DNA from: Selenomonadaceae bacterium
GTDB taxonomy: Bacteria; Bacillota; Negativicutes; Selenomonadales; Selenomonadaceae
DNA length: 36,967 nucleotides
NCBI GenBank assembly: GCA_029338835.1
Contig: JAQYBD010000042.1
Location: 1-36,967, forward strand
Direction: 5' to 3'
Shown one piece after another: positions 22,813 to 31,657 of this stretch (position 1 is its first letter; every line of letters starts with the position of its first letter). The translations under genes and the position numbers were made by a program. The notes under the pieces were generated by a model. That model was not told the DNA's origin and ran no database searches. It saw only the letters and a list, made by a program, of their open reading frames with translations.

Positions 22813-22868
22813 TCTTCACATTTTCTTCACAATCCCGCAACATCTTCTGCACAGTCTTTGCGTATACT
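22813..22868 (+). promoter_or_regulatory. Promoter with direct repeats, probable response-regulator site
   Basis: TCTTCACA occurs at 22813-22820 and again at 22824-22831, 11 bases apart, one helical turn. A degraded third copy (TCTTCTGCACA) lies near 22843. A good -10, TATACT (22863-22868), follows but no consensus -35 is at the right distance. OmpR-type regulators bind such repeats and activate promoters with weak -35 elements, so this is a likely site for the adjacent response regulator. Confidence 0.55.
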
Positions 22869-22909
22869 GGGAACATCGAATGGTTCCCAGGTTCGCCGGA
22901 TTGCCGGCG
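22868..22909 (+). repeat. Two hairpins in the 5' leader of the Met/His-rich gene
   Basis: TGGGAAC (22868-22874) pairs with GTTCCCA (22883-22889), and CGCCGG (22894-22899) with CCGGCG (22904-22909). Both stems are perfect and lie between the promoter and the ribosome site. Neither has a T run, so they may stabilise the RNA or control translation. Confidence 0.45.
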
Positions 22910-22960
22910 CTGGGGATCAGCCTGCAGGATCGTGATTGAAAAGAAAGGAAGGTTTTCTTT

Positions 22961-23521
22961 ATGATGATGACGAATTACATGGAAGTACTCATGAGCAACC
23001 AGCCATGGAACCTCATTGCCTTCATGGTACTGCCTGTTGCGATGGCGGAGCTGCTGACAGCGGCGGAACTCTTCATCCTTGCGCGGCCGGAGACGAGCGC
23101 GGGCTGGAAGAAACTCAGTCACGGCCTCGGGATCGCTCTTGGACTCTACTTCCTCGGCGTGTTCTTCTGTTTCATCTTGCACATTCTCCCGGGCATCTCA
23201 CTACGCGGCTGGATTGACAAACTCGCCATTGCTGCGTATCTTGCCGGCGTCCTGCCGCTTGGCGCGATTGCTCTGCAAGAACTCGGCTTGTTCGGCGGCC
23301 CTTCGGCCAAGCGCCAGTGGCACCACATCCTGCTGCTTATCAGCTTCCTTGTCGTCAGCCATATCGCGATGATCTTCGGCATGGTTGACCCGACGCTCTC
23401 CGGCTGGCAGCCGGCAAGGCCGCAGATGGAGATGCAGCATATGGGGCACATGGATCACATGGACCATATGGGGATGGACAGCAGTATGCACCACGATTCC
23501 GTGCAGATGGATCACAAGTGA
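22961..23521 (+). CDS. Four-helix membrane protein with Met/His-rich tail
   Basis: A 186-residue protein of unassigned family. Four hydrophobic segments lie at about 17-40, 55-78, 87-109 and 119-141. Residues 153-186 form a hydrophilic tail with nine methionines and seven histidines, including HMGHMDHMDHMGM. Such tails bind Cu(I), Ag(I) or related metals in known proteins, so a metal-binding or metal-handling role in the membrane is likely but inferred. GGAAGG lies eight bases before the first of three tandem ATGs. It heads an operon with a response regulator and a histidine kinase, and repeats at its promoter suggest self-regulation. Confidence 0.8.
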   Translation: MMMTNYMEVLMSNQPWNLIAFMVLPVAMAELLTAAELFILARPETSAGWKKLSHGLGIALGLYFLGVFFCFILHILPGISLRGWIDKLAIAAYLAGVLPLGAIALQELGLFGGPSAKRQWHHILLLISFLVVSHIAMIFGMVDPTLSGWQPARPQMEMQHMGHMDHMDHMGMDSSMHHDSVQMDHK

Positions 23522-23528
23522 TTCTCAA

Positions 23529-23550
23529 GGGAGAGCAGCATTGCTCTCCC
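23529..23550 (+). repeat. Intercistronic hairpin
   Basis: GGGAGAGC pairs perfectly with GCTCTCCC around a six-base loop, just after the stop of the Met/His-rich gene. There is no T run, so it more likely sets relative RNA levels within the operon than ends transcription. Confidence 0.55.
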
Positions 23551-23627
23551 TATCGTCATGCAAAGGCAGGGATAGACGGGATTTTGGATCTCTTCCCAAT
23601 GCCTTATTTTCAGAAAGGATGGAACAC

Positions 23628-24329
23628 ATGCAACGAAGTGTCTTGATTGTCGATGACGACGTACGGCTGCGGCGCGTACTCATCGACTTCCTGCAGAAGG
23701 AGAACTGGCAGACACACGAAGCAGCAGACGGCATCGAGGCACTGAAAGCCGTTGCAAGATGCCACCCCTCTATCATCATCCTTGACCTTGCGATGCCGCG
23801 CCTCGACGGCATGGAGGTTTGCCGTCGGCTGCGCCAGACCTCACAGCTCCCGATCCTCATGTTGACGGCCCGCGACGACGAGGTCGACAAGCTGCTCGGA
23901 CTCGAACTTGGCGCTGACGATTACCTCGTCAAGCCCTTCAGTATGCGCGAACTCGCTGCTCGTATGAAAGCCATCCTGCGGCGCACGCAGCAAAAGCCTG
24001 GCAGCACACAGGAGGATTTCCTGCTCCGTTGCCAGGATCTTGTCCTCGACGTCCGCCGTCACACGGCATTCATCGGTGAAAGCGAGCTTCCCTTGACACC
24101 GATTGAGTTCTCGCTGCTCGAACTCTTCCTGCGCCATCCCGAACAGGTTTTCAATCGCCTGCAACTCCTGGAGGCCACACACGGTTTTGCCTTCGAGGGT
24201 TACGAGCGGACCATCGATGCCCATATCCGCAATCTGCGCCGCAAGATGGAGACAGCAGCCCCTGGGACAAAATACATCCAGACGGTGTACGGCATCGGCT
24301 ACAGATTAGGAGGAACCGGCCATGTTTGA
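23628..24329 (+). CDS. OmpR-family response regulator
   Basis: A response regulator of about 233 residues. The receiver domain has acidic residues DDD at 9-11, the phosphorylated Asp53 (ILDLAMPRLDG), Thr80 and Lys102 (DYLVKPF). The C-terminal winged-helix domain ends with ERTIDAHIRNLRRKME and YIQTVYGIGYRL, typical of OmpR/PhoB DNA-binding domains. I chose ATG at 23628, with AAGG nine bases before; the ATG at 23619 abuts that site. The last bases overlap the kinase gene by eight. It probably binds the direct repeats at 22813-22831 and activates the operon. Confidence 0.93.
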   Translation: MQRSVLIVDDDVRLRRVLIDFLQKENWQTHEAADGIEALKAVARCHPSIIILDLAMPRLDGMEVCRRLRQTSQLPILMLTARDDEVDKLLGLELGADDYLVKPFSMRELAARMKAILRRTQQKPGSTQEDFLLRCQDLVLDVRRHTAFIGESELPLTPIEFSLLELFLRHPEQVFNRLQLLEATHGFAFEGYERTIDAHIRNLRRKMETAAPGTKYIQTVYGIGYRLGGTGHV

Positions 24330-25410
24330 CCACTGCAGCATCCAGCTCAAGCTCGCCGGCAGCACCTTCCTGCTCTTGGCTTTTACTGTCTGCAGCTTGA
24401 TTGCCTTGACGAACGAACAGATGGAGATAGCCTTTGGCGATTACCTCGCCTTGCACATAGCCGTCATGGACCATGGACCGGCTGAGATGATGTTCATCCA
24501 CTCGGTACATCAGTCGCTCTGGTGGGTCGGCCTATTTTTCATCCTGCTCGGCTTCATCATCACATCCATTCTCGCCGCAGGCATCACGCGGCCGCTGCGC
24601 CGCTTGACAAAAGCTGCTGCGGCTGTGGAGCGCGGCCATTTCGACCAGTGCGTCCCTGTCGACTCGCGCGATGAGGTTGGCCATCTGGCCAACGTCTTCA
24701 ACAAGATGGCCGCCAAGCTCTCGCAAAACGAGCAGGCACAGCGCGACTTCTTCGCGAGTATCACGCACGAACTTCGTACACCGCTCGCTGTCTTGCAAGG
24801 TACCCTTGAGAACATGACGACTGGTGTCACCGAGCCGACACCGGAGCGTCTCTTTGCGATGCAGGAGGAAATCATGCGGCTCAACCGCCTTGTGACTGAC
24901 TTGCGCGACCTTTCGCTGGCTGCTGTGCATGAACTCCGGCTGCACCTGCGTCCGACCGACCTTGGTCAGCTTGCCCGCCAGAGCGCCATGCTCATCCAGC
25001 CGCTGCTCGACGAGAGCGCGCAGCAGCTCCAATGCCAGATCCCTTCGCGCCTTACACTGCTGCCGCTCGATGCAGACCGAATGCGGCAAGTCATCGGCAA
25101 TCTGCTCGTCAACGCCAGTCGTCATTCAGGCAGCGGCAGCCATATCCGCCTAAGCATCAGCGAGCAGTCCGACTGTATTGAACTCTGCGTCGCCAATGAC
25201 GGCCCGTGTATCGCCCCCGAAGACCTGCCCCATATCTTCGAGAAGTTCTACCAAAGCCACTCTGCCCAGGGCGCAGACGATGCCCGGCGCGGCTCCGGTC
25301 TCGGACTGGCACTCGCCCGGCAGTATGTAGAGATTCACAGTGGTACAATCTTTGCCACATCAACACCAGAAGCGGGTACAGTTTTCACGATGCGCCTGCC
25401 CAAAGCATGA
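24322..25410 (+). CDS. Sensor histidine kinase, possible metal sensor
   Basis: A 362-residue membrane kinase: membrane helix about 11-30, a short extracytoplasmic loop about 31-66, a second helix about 67-88, HAMP domain (ITRPLRRLTKAAAAVE onward), phosphoacceptor His149 in ITHELRTPL, and an ATPase domain with NLLVNASRHS (N box), VANDGPCIAPEDLPHIFEKFY (G1/F) and GSGLGLALARQYVEIH (G2). The extracytoplasmic loop holds four His (45, 51, 60, 63) and four Met (34, 49, 56, 57), a makeup that fits binding of a soft metal such as copper or silver. GGAGG precedes the ATG. It overlaps the response-regulator gene, so the two are translated together. Confidence 0.92.
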   Translation: MFDHCSIQLKLAGSTFLLLAFTVCSLIALTNEQMEIAFGDYLALHIAVMDHGPAEMMFIHSVHQSLWWVGLFFILLGFIITSILAAGITRPLRRLTKAAAAVERGHFDQCVPVDSRDEVGHLANVFNKMAAKLSQNEQAQRDFFASITHELRTPLAVLQGTLENMTTGVTEPTPERLFAMQEEIMRLNRLVTDLRDLSLAAVHELRLHLRPTDLGQLARQSAMLIQPLLDESAQQLQCQIPSRLTLLPLDADRMRQVIGNLLVNASRHSGSGSHIRLSISEQSDCIELCVANDGPCIAPEDLPHIFEKFYQSHSAQGADDARRGSGLGLALARQYVEIHSGTIFATSTPEAGTVFTMRLPKA

Positions 25411-25412
25411 TG

Positions 25413-25457
25413 AAAGGAGGCTGTTGCACGCAATGTGGCGTGCAACAGCCTCCTTTT
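25413..25457 (+). terminator. Terminator of the two-component operon
   Basis: A perfect stem of 19 base pairs (AAAGGAGGCTGTTGCACGC at 25413-25431 with 25438-25456) around a six-base loop, with Ts at the end. The start arm also carries As, so it could work in both directions. Confidence 0.92.
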
Positions 25458-25503
25458 GCCATGGGTGTTGCAATTCGGGGCTAGAAGATATGTTGTATAT
25501 GTG

Positions 25504-25532
25504 TTGACTATTATATATGAATGTGATAAAAT
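25504..25532 (+). promoter_or_regulatory. carD promoter P1
   Basis: TTGACT and TAAAAT are 17 bases apart, with a TG extension before the -10 (TGATAAAAT). Confidence 0.6.
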
Positions 25533-25547
25533 AAAATTTTTATTTAT

Positions 25548-25576
25548 TTGAAAAACAACAATAAATGTGATATAAT
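25548..25576 (+). promoter_or_regulatory. carD promoter P2
   Basis: TTGAAA and TATAAT are 17 bases apart, with the TG extension TGATATAAT. The 11-base words around the -10 of P1 and P2 (AATGTGATAAA and AATGTGATATA) are nearly identical. Confidence 0.7.
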
Positions 25577-25629
25577 AAGATTGTAATTCGGGTTTTCTAT
25601 GAGTTGGTTGGCATGCAGGGGGTGTATTT

Positions 25630-26124
25630 TTGTTACAGATAGGTGATAAAGTCGTATATCCGATGCACGGAGCCGGTGTGATTTCCGGGATCGAGAACTG
25701 TGAAGTATTGGGGGAAGGCAAATCCTATTACGTCCTCAAGATGCCTCTGGGCAATATGAAGGTCATGATCCCAACCGATAATGCTGACCATATCGGCCTG
25801 AGGGATATCATCCCAAAGGGTGAAGTGGACAAGGTACGGGATGTACTTGGAGCCAAGCCGGAAAAGCCGCAAGGCAGCTGGAACAAGAGATTCCACGCCA
25901 ATCTGGATCGCATGAAGAGCGGTGATATCTGTGATGTTGCCGCTGTGGCTCGCAATCTCATCCTGCAGGATCGCCATCGCCGCGTATCATCGGGCGAACG
26001 GCGCCTGATGGACCTGGCCAAGCAGATCCTTGTCAGCGAGCTGGTATTTGCTTGTGACAAGAGCCCACAGGAAGTAGAGACCTGGATGGACACGGTCCTA
26101 TCGCACAATGCATATGCTTCTTGA
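25630..26124 (+). CDS. CarD-family RNA polymerase-binding regulator
   Basis: A 164-residue CarD/CdnL-type protein. The N-terminal Tudor-like RNA polymerase-interaction domain begins IGDKVVYPMHGAGVI and the C-terminal helical domain contains RDVLGAKP, RMKSGDICDVAAVARNL and SSGERRLMDLAKQIL. These proteins bind the RNA polymerase beta subunit and stabilise open promoter complexes, often at ribosomal RNA promoters. The start codon is TTG at 25630, five bases after an AGGGGGTG run, and gives the usual family N-terminus. It has two close tandem promoters. The PIN-TRAM gene follows after a further promoter. Confidence 0.92.
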   Translation: MLQIGDKVVYPMHGAGVISGIENCEVLGEGKSYYVLKMPLGNMKVMIPTDNADHIGLRDIIPKGEVDKVRDVLGAKPEKPQGSWNKRFHANLDRMKSGDICDVAAVARNLILQDRHRRVSSGERRLMDLAKQILVSELVFACDKSPQEVETWMDTVLSHNAYAS

Positions 26125-26138
26125 TGGCAGTATTCTTT

Positions 26139-26168
26139 TTGACAAGTCTGAGCAGAGTAGAGTATACT
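26139..26168 (+). promoter_or_regulatory. Predicted promoter of the PIN-TRAM gene
   Basis: TTGACA (26139-26144) and TATACT (26163-26168) are 18 bases apart, just after the carD stop. Confidence 0.55.
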
Positions 26169-26222
26169 GATTCTGTTCGGACTTTTCTTTTTTATTTATT
26201 TATTTTTAAGGAGGTGAAGCAC

Positions 26223-27404
26223 ATGCTGGATCGTGTTTTACGTTTTTTCATCACACTCTTCCTGGCCATTGCTGGAGGAGCGCTCTTGGATCTTGCCAGC
26301 CCGTTGCTCACACTGTATATCAGTACGGAAGTCTTGAAGATGGACATGGGAGCTATCAAGATCACCATGGCTAGTCTGCTTTGTATCCTGCTGGGAGCCA
26401 TCCTGGGCGGTTTGATTGGTTTTTTCCTTTCGCCGTACCTCATACGCCGTTTGAAGAGATTCTCGATCTGGGTGGAAACGCAGCTTGGCAAGATGCCCAT
26501 TCACGATGTCATCGCTGGTGCTATTGGACTTTCAATCGGACTTATCATAGCGAATTTATTAGGTTATTCATTTGCCAAGATTCCAGTGGTCGGCGATTAC
26601 ATTCCTGTGATTTTCAGCATCGTGTTTGGTTATCTCGGCATCCATATCACGATCAAGAAACGCGAGGAACTGTCCGGCTTGTTTGACTTCATCCCGCGTT
26701 TCATGAAAGAACTCAGTCGGGCGAAGGACGCCAAGCTGCAGGCTGATAAATCCGGCAGGAATCCAGCGGCAGGTGCAGTGACAAGCGGGAAAGAGACGGC
26801 CACGGACAAACTTTACAAGCTGCTTGATACGAGTGTCATCATCGATGGGCGCATTGCGGATATCTGTGATACTGGCTTCATTGAGGGGACCTTGCTCATC
26901 CCGGTTTTTGTGCTGGAAGAACTTCAGCATATCGCTGATTCTGCTGATGTACTCAAGCGGACGCGTGGCCGCCGCGGGCTGGATATCCTGCAGCGCATCC
27001 GTCAAGGAACGAAAGTCAAGGTCGAGATCACGAATGTCGATTTTGATGATATCGCGGAAGTGGATTCGAAACTCGTACGTCTTGGACAGCAGGTCGGTGG
27101 CAAGATCATCACGAATGATTTCAATCTCAACAAGGTGGCTCAGCTGCGCGGCGTGCCGGTCCTCAACATCAATGAACTTTCCAATGCCGTGAAGCCGGTG
27201 GTCATTCCTGGAGAGACGATGCAGGTCACGGTGGTCAAAGCCGGCAAAGAACCTGGTCAGGGCGTGGCCTATCTCGACGACGGCACGATGATCGTCATTG
27301 AGAATGGACATCGCCATATGAATGAACATATCCAGGTCGAAGTCACTTCTGCGCTGCAGACGGCAGCGGGCCGTATGATTTTTGCCAAGCCGGTTCATGC
27401 GTAA
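26223..27404 (+). CDS. PIN-TRAM domain membrane protein (YacL type)
   Basis: A 393-residue protein with four N-terminal hydrophobic helices (about 5-30, 46-72, 96-116, 121-143), a linker, a PIN domain (about 198-325) and a C-terminal TRAM domain. PIN acidic residues are present: Asp202 (KLLDTS), Glu232/233 (VLEEL), Asp239 and Asp299 (TNDFNL). PIN domains usually cut RNA with metal ions and TRAM binds RNA, so it is a likely membrane-bound ribonuclease, although YacL function is poorly known. I chose ATG at 26223 because AAGGAGGTG stands directly before it at proper spacing. ispD follows after 13 bases, the same order as in Bacillus subtilis. Confidence 0.9.
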   Translation: MLDRVLRFFITLFLAIAGGALLDLASPLLTLYISTEVLKMDMGAIKITMASLLCILLGAILGGLIGFFLSPYLIRRLKRFSIWVETQLGKMPIHDVIAGAIGLSIGLIIANLLGYSFAKIPVVGDYIPVIFSIVFGYLGIHITIKKREELSGLFDFIPRFMKELSRAKDAKLQADKSGRNPAAGAVTSGKETATDKLYKLLDTSVIIDGRIADICDTGFIEGTLLIPVFVLEELQHIADSADVLKRTRGRRGLDILQRIRQGTKVKVEITNVDFDDIAEVDSKLVRLGQQVGGKIITNDFNLNKVAQLRGVPVLNINELSNAVKPVVIPGETMQVTVVKAGKEPGQGVAYLDDGTMIVIENGHRHMNEHIQVEVTSALQTAAGRMIFAKPVHA

Positions 27405-27417
27405 AGGAGGGAGCGGC

Positions 27418-28179
27418 ATGGTCAGTGTCATCTTTCCTGCGGCAGGTCAGGGAAAACGCATGCATGCAGGTTTCAATAAGGTTTTCCTGGAAATCATTGG
27501 CGAATCCATCCTGCTGCGCACGCTGCGCCGGTTTTCGGAAGTGCCGGCTGTGCAGGAACTCGTCGTGGTGACAGGCACAGATGAGGTTGCTGCTGTGCGC
27601 CGTCGCTTGTCCCATGTGCCGGGGCTCAAGCCGTTGAAGGTGGTAGCAGGAGGCTCCGAACGCCAGTATTCCGTCTGGAATGGTCTGCGTCAAGCAGATC
27701 CTCAAGCGGATATCGTACTCGTCCATGATGCGGCGCGCCCGCTGGTGACGCCCAAAACGATAGAAGCTGTCATCGCTGCAGCTCAAGAGCATGGTGCTGC
27801 TGTAGCCGCTGTGCCAGCTAAGAATACCGTCAAGATCGTCAAGGATGGCATCGTGACGGAGACTCCGGATCGTTCCACGCTCTGGAGTGTCCAGACTCCG
27901 CAGGGGTTCCATCGTGATATCCTTGTGGCAGCAAATGAAAAAGCGGAGCAGGAAGGCTTCCTGGGGACAGACGATGCGTCTCTGGTTGAGCATTATGGCA
28001 TGCCGGTGCATGTCGTCATGGATTCCTATCGCAATATCAAGATCACGACGCCGGAAGACCTCATCATTGCGGAGGCATTCCTGCGTCATGAAAACGGTGG
28101 TGTCCGGGGATCGCTGCGCAAGGTGGCCAAGCGGGCTGGGGCACATCTTTCAGGACATTGTCAAGGAAAGGATGGTTGA
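27418..28179 (+). CDS. ispD: 2-C-methyl-D-erythritol 4-phosphate cytidylyltransferase
   Basis: IspD joins CTP to methylerythritol phosphate in the MEP route to isoprenoid precursors. The 253-residue protein has the CTP-binding AAGQGKRM near the N-terminus, [22 protein letters not shown] and [14 protein letters not shown], and TDDASLVE, all typical of the family. A basic tail of about 20 residues ([14 protein letters not shown]) extends past the usual end. ATG at 27418 follows AGGAGG by seven bases. It is a tight neighbour of the PIN-TRAM gene and of ispF, five bases downstream. Confidence 0.96.
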   Translation: MVSVIFPAAGQGKRMHAGFNKVFLEIIGESILLRTLRRFSEVPAVQELVVVTGTDEVAAVRRRLSHVPGLKPLKVVAGGSERQYSVWNGLRQADPQADIVLVHDAARPLVTPKTIEAVIAAAQEHGAAVAAVPAKNTVKIVKDGIVTETPDRSTLWSVQTPQGFHRDILVAANEKAEQEGFLGTDDASLVEHYGMPVHVVMDSYRNIKITTPEDLIIAEAFLRHENGGVRGSLRKVAKRAGAHLSGHCQGKDG

Positions 28180-28184
28180 AAAAT

Positions 28185-28661
28185 ATGACACGATTCGGTA
28201 TGGGGTATGATGTCCATCGGCTCGTCGAAGGACGCAAGCTCATCATTGGCGGGGTCGAGATCCCGTATGCCCTGGGCCTCCTTGGTCATTCCGATGCCGA
28301 TGTCCTGCTGCATGCCATTGCAGATGCGCTGCTTGGAGCCGCCGCGCTTGGCGATATCGGACGCCACTTTCCCGATACGGATCCACAGTATGAAGGAGCG
28401 GACAGCATGAAACTGCTTGCACGCGTGGCAAAGCTCCTGCATGAGTCCGGATATCGCGTGGGCAATGTCGATGCGACCATCGTGGCGCAGAAACCCAAAA
28501 TGAAGGATTTCATCCCGCAGATGAATGAAAACATTGCGCAGGTACTGGGCGTATCCGTCGGCCAGGTCAATGTCAAGGCTACGACGGAAGAGCGCTTGGG
28601 CTTTACCGGTGCGGAGCAGGGCATTTCTGCTTATGCGGTTGCGGGAATCGAGAACCTGTGA
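28185..28661 (+). CDS. ispF: 2-C-methyl-D-erythritol 2,4-cyclodiphosphate synthase
   Basis: IspF closes the cyclic diphosphate in the MEP pathway. The 158-residue protein shows the zinc ligands Asp9, His11 (GMGYDVH) and His43 ([13 protein letters not shown]), the HSDADV block, [14 protein letters not shown] and the C-terminal [16 protein letters not shown]. It works two steps after the neighbouring ispD. ATG at 28185 gives the standard N-terminus; the ribosome site (AAGGAAAGGA) lies at the end of ispD. Its 3' end overlaps the promoter of the next leader. Confidence 0.96.
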   Translation: MTRFGMGYDVHRLVEGRKLIIGGVEIPYALGLLGHSDADVLLHAIADALLGAAALGDIGRHFPDTDPQYEGADSMKLLARVAKLLHESGYRVGNVDATIVAQKPKMKDFIPQMNENIAQVLGVSVGQVNVKATTEERLGFTGAEQGISAYAVAGIENL

Positions 28662-28667
28662 TAGAAT
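28639..28667 (+). promoter_or_regulatory. Predicted promoter of the cysE T-box leader
   Basis: TTGCGG (28639-28644) and TAGAAT (28662-28667) are 17 bases apart, with a TG extension (TGATAGAAT). It overlaps the last codons of ispF. Confidence 0.55.
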
Positions 28668-28674
28668 AGGCTCT

Positions 28675-28908
28675 ATATAAGGAAAAGCTGAGAACGGGAG
28701 AGTACATCCGGACGTTCATGCAGAGAGGCCGGCAGATGGTGTGAGTCGGCTATGGACAAAGAGATGGAATTGCACCCGGGAGCTGCTGTGCTGAACAGAG
28801 TGGTAGGCATAGCCGCAGGAATGCGTTACATTTTTTGAGTGAAAGGGCTTTGCCCTTTAAGCAGAGTGGAACCACGGCCCCGCGTCTCTGATGAGATGTG
28901 GGGCTTTT
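28675..28908 (+). ncRNA. T-box leader of cysE-cysS, cysteine specifier UGC
   Basis: The T-box GAGTGGAACCACGG ends at 28876. It is followed by a terminator stem GCCCCGCGTCTC/GAGATGTGGGGC (28877-28904) and Ts. The specifier region reads GGAAT-TGC-ACCCGGGAGC, with TGC at 28771-28773, a cysteine codon. Uncharged cysteine tRNA should favour antitermination and raise cysE-cysS. This fits the cys T-box known ahead of the same genes in Bacillus. The 5' limit is approximate. Confidence 0.93.
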
Positions 28909-28938
28909 GATATAGGTATGTGTTTAGGAGGGACGTCC

Positions 28939-29697
28939 ATGAGTTTCTTTTCGCGGCTCCGCAAGGATATCCGTGTGGTTTTTGAGCGTGATCCAGCAGC
29001 TCGCAGCGTGCTGGAGGTCCTTTTTTGCTATTCTGGCTTGCATGCCATCTGGTTCCATCGCATCTCGCACAAGCTTTACAAGCGAGGCTGGATCCTCATC
29101 CCGCGCATGATCTCGAATCTTGGACGCTTCCTGACTGGCATCGAGATCCACCCTGGTGCTACGATCGGCGAAGGCCTCTTCATCGATCATGGCACGGGAA
29201 TCGTCATCGGCGAGACGGCCGAGATCGGCAAGAACGTTACGCTTTATCAGGGCGTGACTCTCGGCGGTACCGGCAAGGAAAAGGGCAAGCGTCATCCGAC
29301 CATCGGCAATAATGTGGTCGTGGCTTCGGGAGCCAAGGTTCTTGGGTCGTTCACGGTGGGTGACCATGCAAAAATCGGTGCGGGTTCTGTGGTGCTGAAG
29401 CCGGTGCCGGCTTATGCGACGGTAGTCGGCATCCCCGGGCGCATCGTCGTCATGCATGGCAAGCGTGTCCATACGGCGCAGGAACTCCGCCAGGCCGTAC
29501 GCGATACCCATCATCTGGTGGAACCAGAAGACAGCATCACAGATATCGAAGAAGAACTCGATGTCGACCTCGACCACGATATGCTGCCGGATCCGGATGA
29601 AGAAGCACGCGAGTGCATGATGCGCCAGATCCAGATGCTGGAAAAGAAGGTCAGGGAACTCGAAAAGAGAATGGAGGAAAATCATAACAATGCTTAA
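28939..29697 (+). CDS. cysE: Serine O-acetyltransferase
   Basis: CysE acetylates serine with acetyl-CoA to give O-acetylserine, the carbon skeleton of cysteine. The 252-residue protein has the N-terminal helical domain ([20 protein letters not shown]) and a left-handed beta-helix of hexapeptide repeats ([20 protein letters not shown] through [11 protein letters not shown]) with the catalytic HGTG and DHGTG histidines. A C-terminal charged coiled coil ([17 protein letters not shown]) makes it longer than the common Firmicutes form. GGAGG precedes the ATG at 28939; the open frame before it runs through the T-box terminator. It overlaps cysS by eight bases. Confidence 0.96.
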   Translation: MSFFSRLRKDIRVVFERDPAARSVLEVLFCYSGLHAIWFHRISHKLYKRGWILIPRMISNLGRFLTGIEIHPGATIGEGLFIDHGTGIVIGETAEIGKNVTLYQGVTLGGTGKEKGKRHPTIGNNVVVASGAKVLGSFTVGDHAKIGAGSVVLKPVPAYATVVGIPGRIVVMHGKRVHTAQELRQAVRDTHHLVEPEDSITDIEEELDVDLDHDMLPDPDEEARECMMRQIQMLEKKVRELEKRMEENHNNA

Positions 29698-31117
29698 AGT
29701 CTACAATACGATGACTCGTCAGAAAGAGGAATTCAAGCCGCTCAAGCCGGGTGAGGTCAGCATTTATTGCTGCGGTGTCACGCCGTATAACCATCCTCAT
29801 ATCGGCAATGCCCGTCCGTTCGTGACATGGGATGTCATCCGCCGTTATTTTGCGAAGAAGGGCTATCGCGTCCATTACATCCAGAACTTCACGGATGTAG
29901 ATGATAAGATCATCGCTGCGGCCAATAAAGAGGGTGTGACCTGGAAGGATATCTCTGACCGCTACATCAAAGCGTACTTTGAGGCCATGGATGCCCTGAA
30001 TGTCCGCCATGCGGATGTATATCCGCGTGTCAGTGAGACAATGCCAGAAATCATCGCTATGGTCCAGGATCTCATTGACAAGGGGTTCGCTTATGTCGTC
30101 GACGGCGATGTCTTTTACAGCGTGGAGAAATTTGCAGGTTATGGCAAGCTCAGCGGGCGCGATCTTGAGGATATGAAAGCCGGGGCGCGCATTGAAGTCG
30201 ATACGCGCAAGCATCATCCGATGGATTTTGCTCTCTGGAAGTCCGCGAAACCAGGCGAGCCGTCCTGGGATAGCCCGTGGGGCAAAGGACGTCCAGGCTG
30301 GCATATCGAGTGCAGCACGATGTCTCTCAAATACCTCGGTGAGAAGTTCGATTTCCATGGCGGCGGCAGTGACCTGATTTTCCCGCACCATGAGAATGAG
30401 ATTGCCCAGTCACAGGCATGCATCGGTGATGACCACAGTTTTGCCCAGTACTGGCTCCACAATGGCTTCATCACGATCCATAACGAGAAGATGTCGAAAT
30501 CCAAGAATAATTTCTTTACGGTAAAAGACATCCTCAAGGAGTACCCGGGAGAAGTCATCCGCTTCTTTATCCTGCAGACGCATTACCGCAGCCCGCTTGA
30601 TTTCTCGGATGAGCGTCTCAAAGAAGCGCAGACGAGCCTCGGCCGTCTGACCAACACGAAAGAATACAGCGATGAACTCGCGAAGAAAGAGGGGACTGCA
30701 GACACGGCGGCAGAACTTGCCGCTACGGCCGACAAGCTGCTGAAAAACTTCTATGAGGCCATGGATGATGATTTCAACACGGCTCTGGCCATCAGCCAGA
30801 TGTTCGCGCTGTCCAAGGAAATCAATATCTACTATCAGGATGTCACGAACGGCAGCAAGGCCTTTGATGCAGAGGATTTTGCGAAGGTACGCGCTGACTA
30901 TCTGGAGATGGCCGGCATCATTGGCATTTTCGAGCAGCAGGAAGCAGCCGGAAACGATGGCCTTGCAGATAAGCTCATGGAAATCATCATCGCCATCCGC
31001 CAGGATGCGCGCAAGGAGAAGAATTGGGCTCTCGCTGACAAGCTTCGCGATGAACTCAAGGAAGCCGGCATCATCCTTGAGGATACGCCGAATGGGGTAC
31101 GGTGGAAGAAAGCATGA
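29690..31117 (+). CDS. cysS: Cysteinyl-tRNA synthetase
   Basis: CysS charges cysteine tRNA. The 475-residue class I synthetase has the HIGH-type motif HIGN (37-40) and the KMSKS motif (around residue 267), with zinc-ligand cysteine near residue 28 (YCCGVTPYN) and [10 protein letters not shown] downstream. Length and domain order are usual. It follows cysE with an eight-base overlap and the mrnC start overlaps its stop codon (ATGA), so cysE-cysS-mrnC are coupled. The T-box senses the same tRNA this enzyme uses. Confidence 0.97.
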   Translation: MLKVYNTMTRQKEEFKPLKPGEVSIYCCGVTPYNHPHIGNARPFVTWDVIRRYFAKKGYRVHYIQNFTDVDDKIIAAANKEGVTWKDISDRYIKAYFEAMDALNVRHADVYPRVSETMPEIIAMVQDLIDKGFAYVVDGDVFYSVEKFAGYGKLSGRDLEDMKAGARIEVDTRKHHPMDFALWKSAKPGEPSWDSPWGKGRPGWHIECSTMSLKYLGEKFDFHGGGSDLIFPHHENEIAQSQACIGDDHSFAQYWLHNGFITIHNEKMSKSKNNFFTVKDILKEYPGEVIRFFILQTHYRSPLDFSDERLKEAQTSLGRLTNTKEYSDELAKKEGTADTAAELAATADKLLKNFYEAMDDDFNTALAISQMFALSKEINIYYQDVTNGSKAFDAEDFAKVRADYLEMAGIIGIFEQQEAAGNDGLADKLMEIIIAIRQDARKEKNWALADKLRDELKEAGIILEDTPNGVRWKKA

Positions 31118-31617
31118 AGTTTTCACGATTCAAGCAGCTGGTGGATATGATGTTCCAACCGGATGGCCAGGGGGGCATTGCCGAGCGTTATGCTGGCAAA
31201 GACCCGAAGGCCATTCATCCGCTGGTACTTGCGTATGTGGGGGATGCCTATTTTCATCTGTTTGTACGCACGCGCCTGCTTTCCTTTGAACAGGCACAGG
31301 TCCAGGCCCTGCATACCTTCAGTGCCCAGATTGTTTCAGCTGTCTGGCAGGCAAAGGCTTATCGGGGCATTGAGAGCATGTTGACGGAAGAAGAAAAGGG
31401 CATTTATCGTCGTGGCCGCAATGCCAAGAGCCATGCACCCCGCAGTGCAAGCGTGGCGGAATATCATGCAAGTACAGGCTTTGAGGCCCTGATTGGCAGT
31501 CTATATCTGGCCAACCAGGAAGACCGTCTTGAGGAAATCTGCGAGGCGTCCTTCCAGGTGATCAGCCGAGCCATGATGGAATCGATACAGGAACGTCATC
31601 CGCAACGAGAGTCTTGA
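31114..31617 (+). CDS. mrnC: Mini-ribonuclease III
   Basis: MrnC is a small RNase III catalytic domain without an RNA-binding domain; it matures 23S rRNA in Bacillus. The 167-residue protein holds [18 protein letters not shown] (the RNase III signature with the catalytic acidic residues), RRGRNAKSH, and [10 protein letters not shown] near the C-terminus. I chose ATG at 31114, which overlaps the cysS stop as ATGA and has GGAAG about eight bases before; a GTG four codons earlier has no such site. It sits in its usual place after cysS. Confidence 0.93.
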   Translation: MKFSRFKQLVDMMFQPDGQGGIAERYAGKDPKAIHPLVLAYVGDAYFHLFVRTRLLSFEQAQVQALHTFSAQIVSAVWQAKAYRGIESMLTEEEKGIYRRGRNAKSHAPRSASVAEYHASTGFEALIGSLYLANQEDRLEEICEASFQVISRAMMESIQERHPQRES

Positions 31618-31657
31618 GCTTTTTGTTGTGCTGGATGACAGGAAAGGAATTTCACCG

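Noticed and set aside
23441-23520. Short tandem repeats read as a possible repeat array
   Set aside because: The repeated CACATGGA-type words are codons for the HM/DHM tail and stay in frame; they are coding, not a CRISPR or satellite.
23385-23627. An N-terminal extension of the response regulator
   Set aside because: It overlaps the Met/His-rich tail of the preceding gene in another frame and the receiver domain begins right after 23628.
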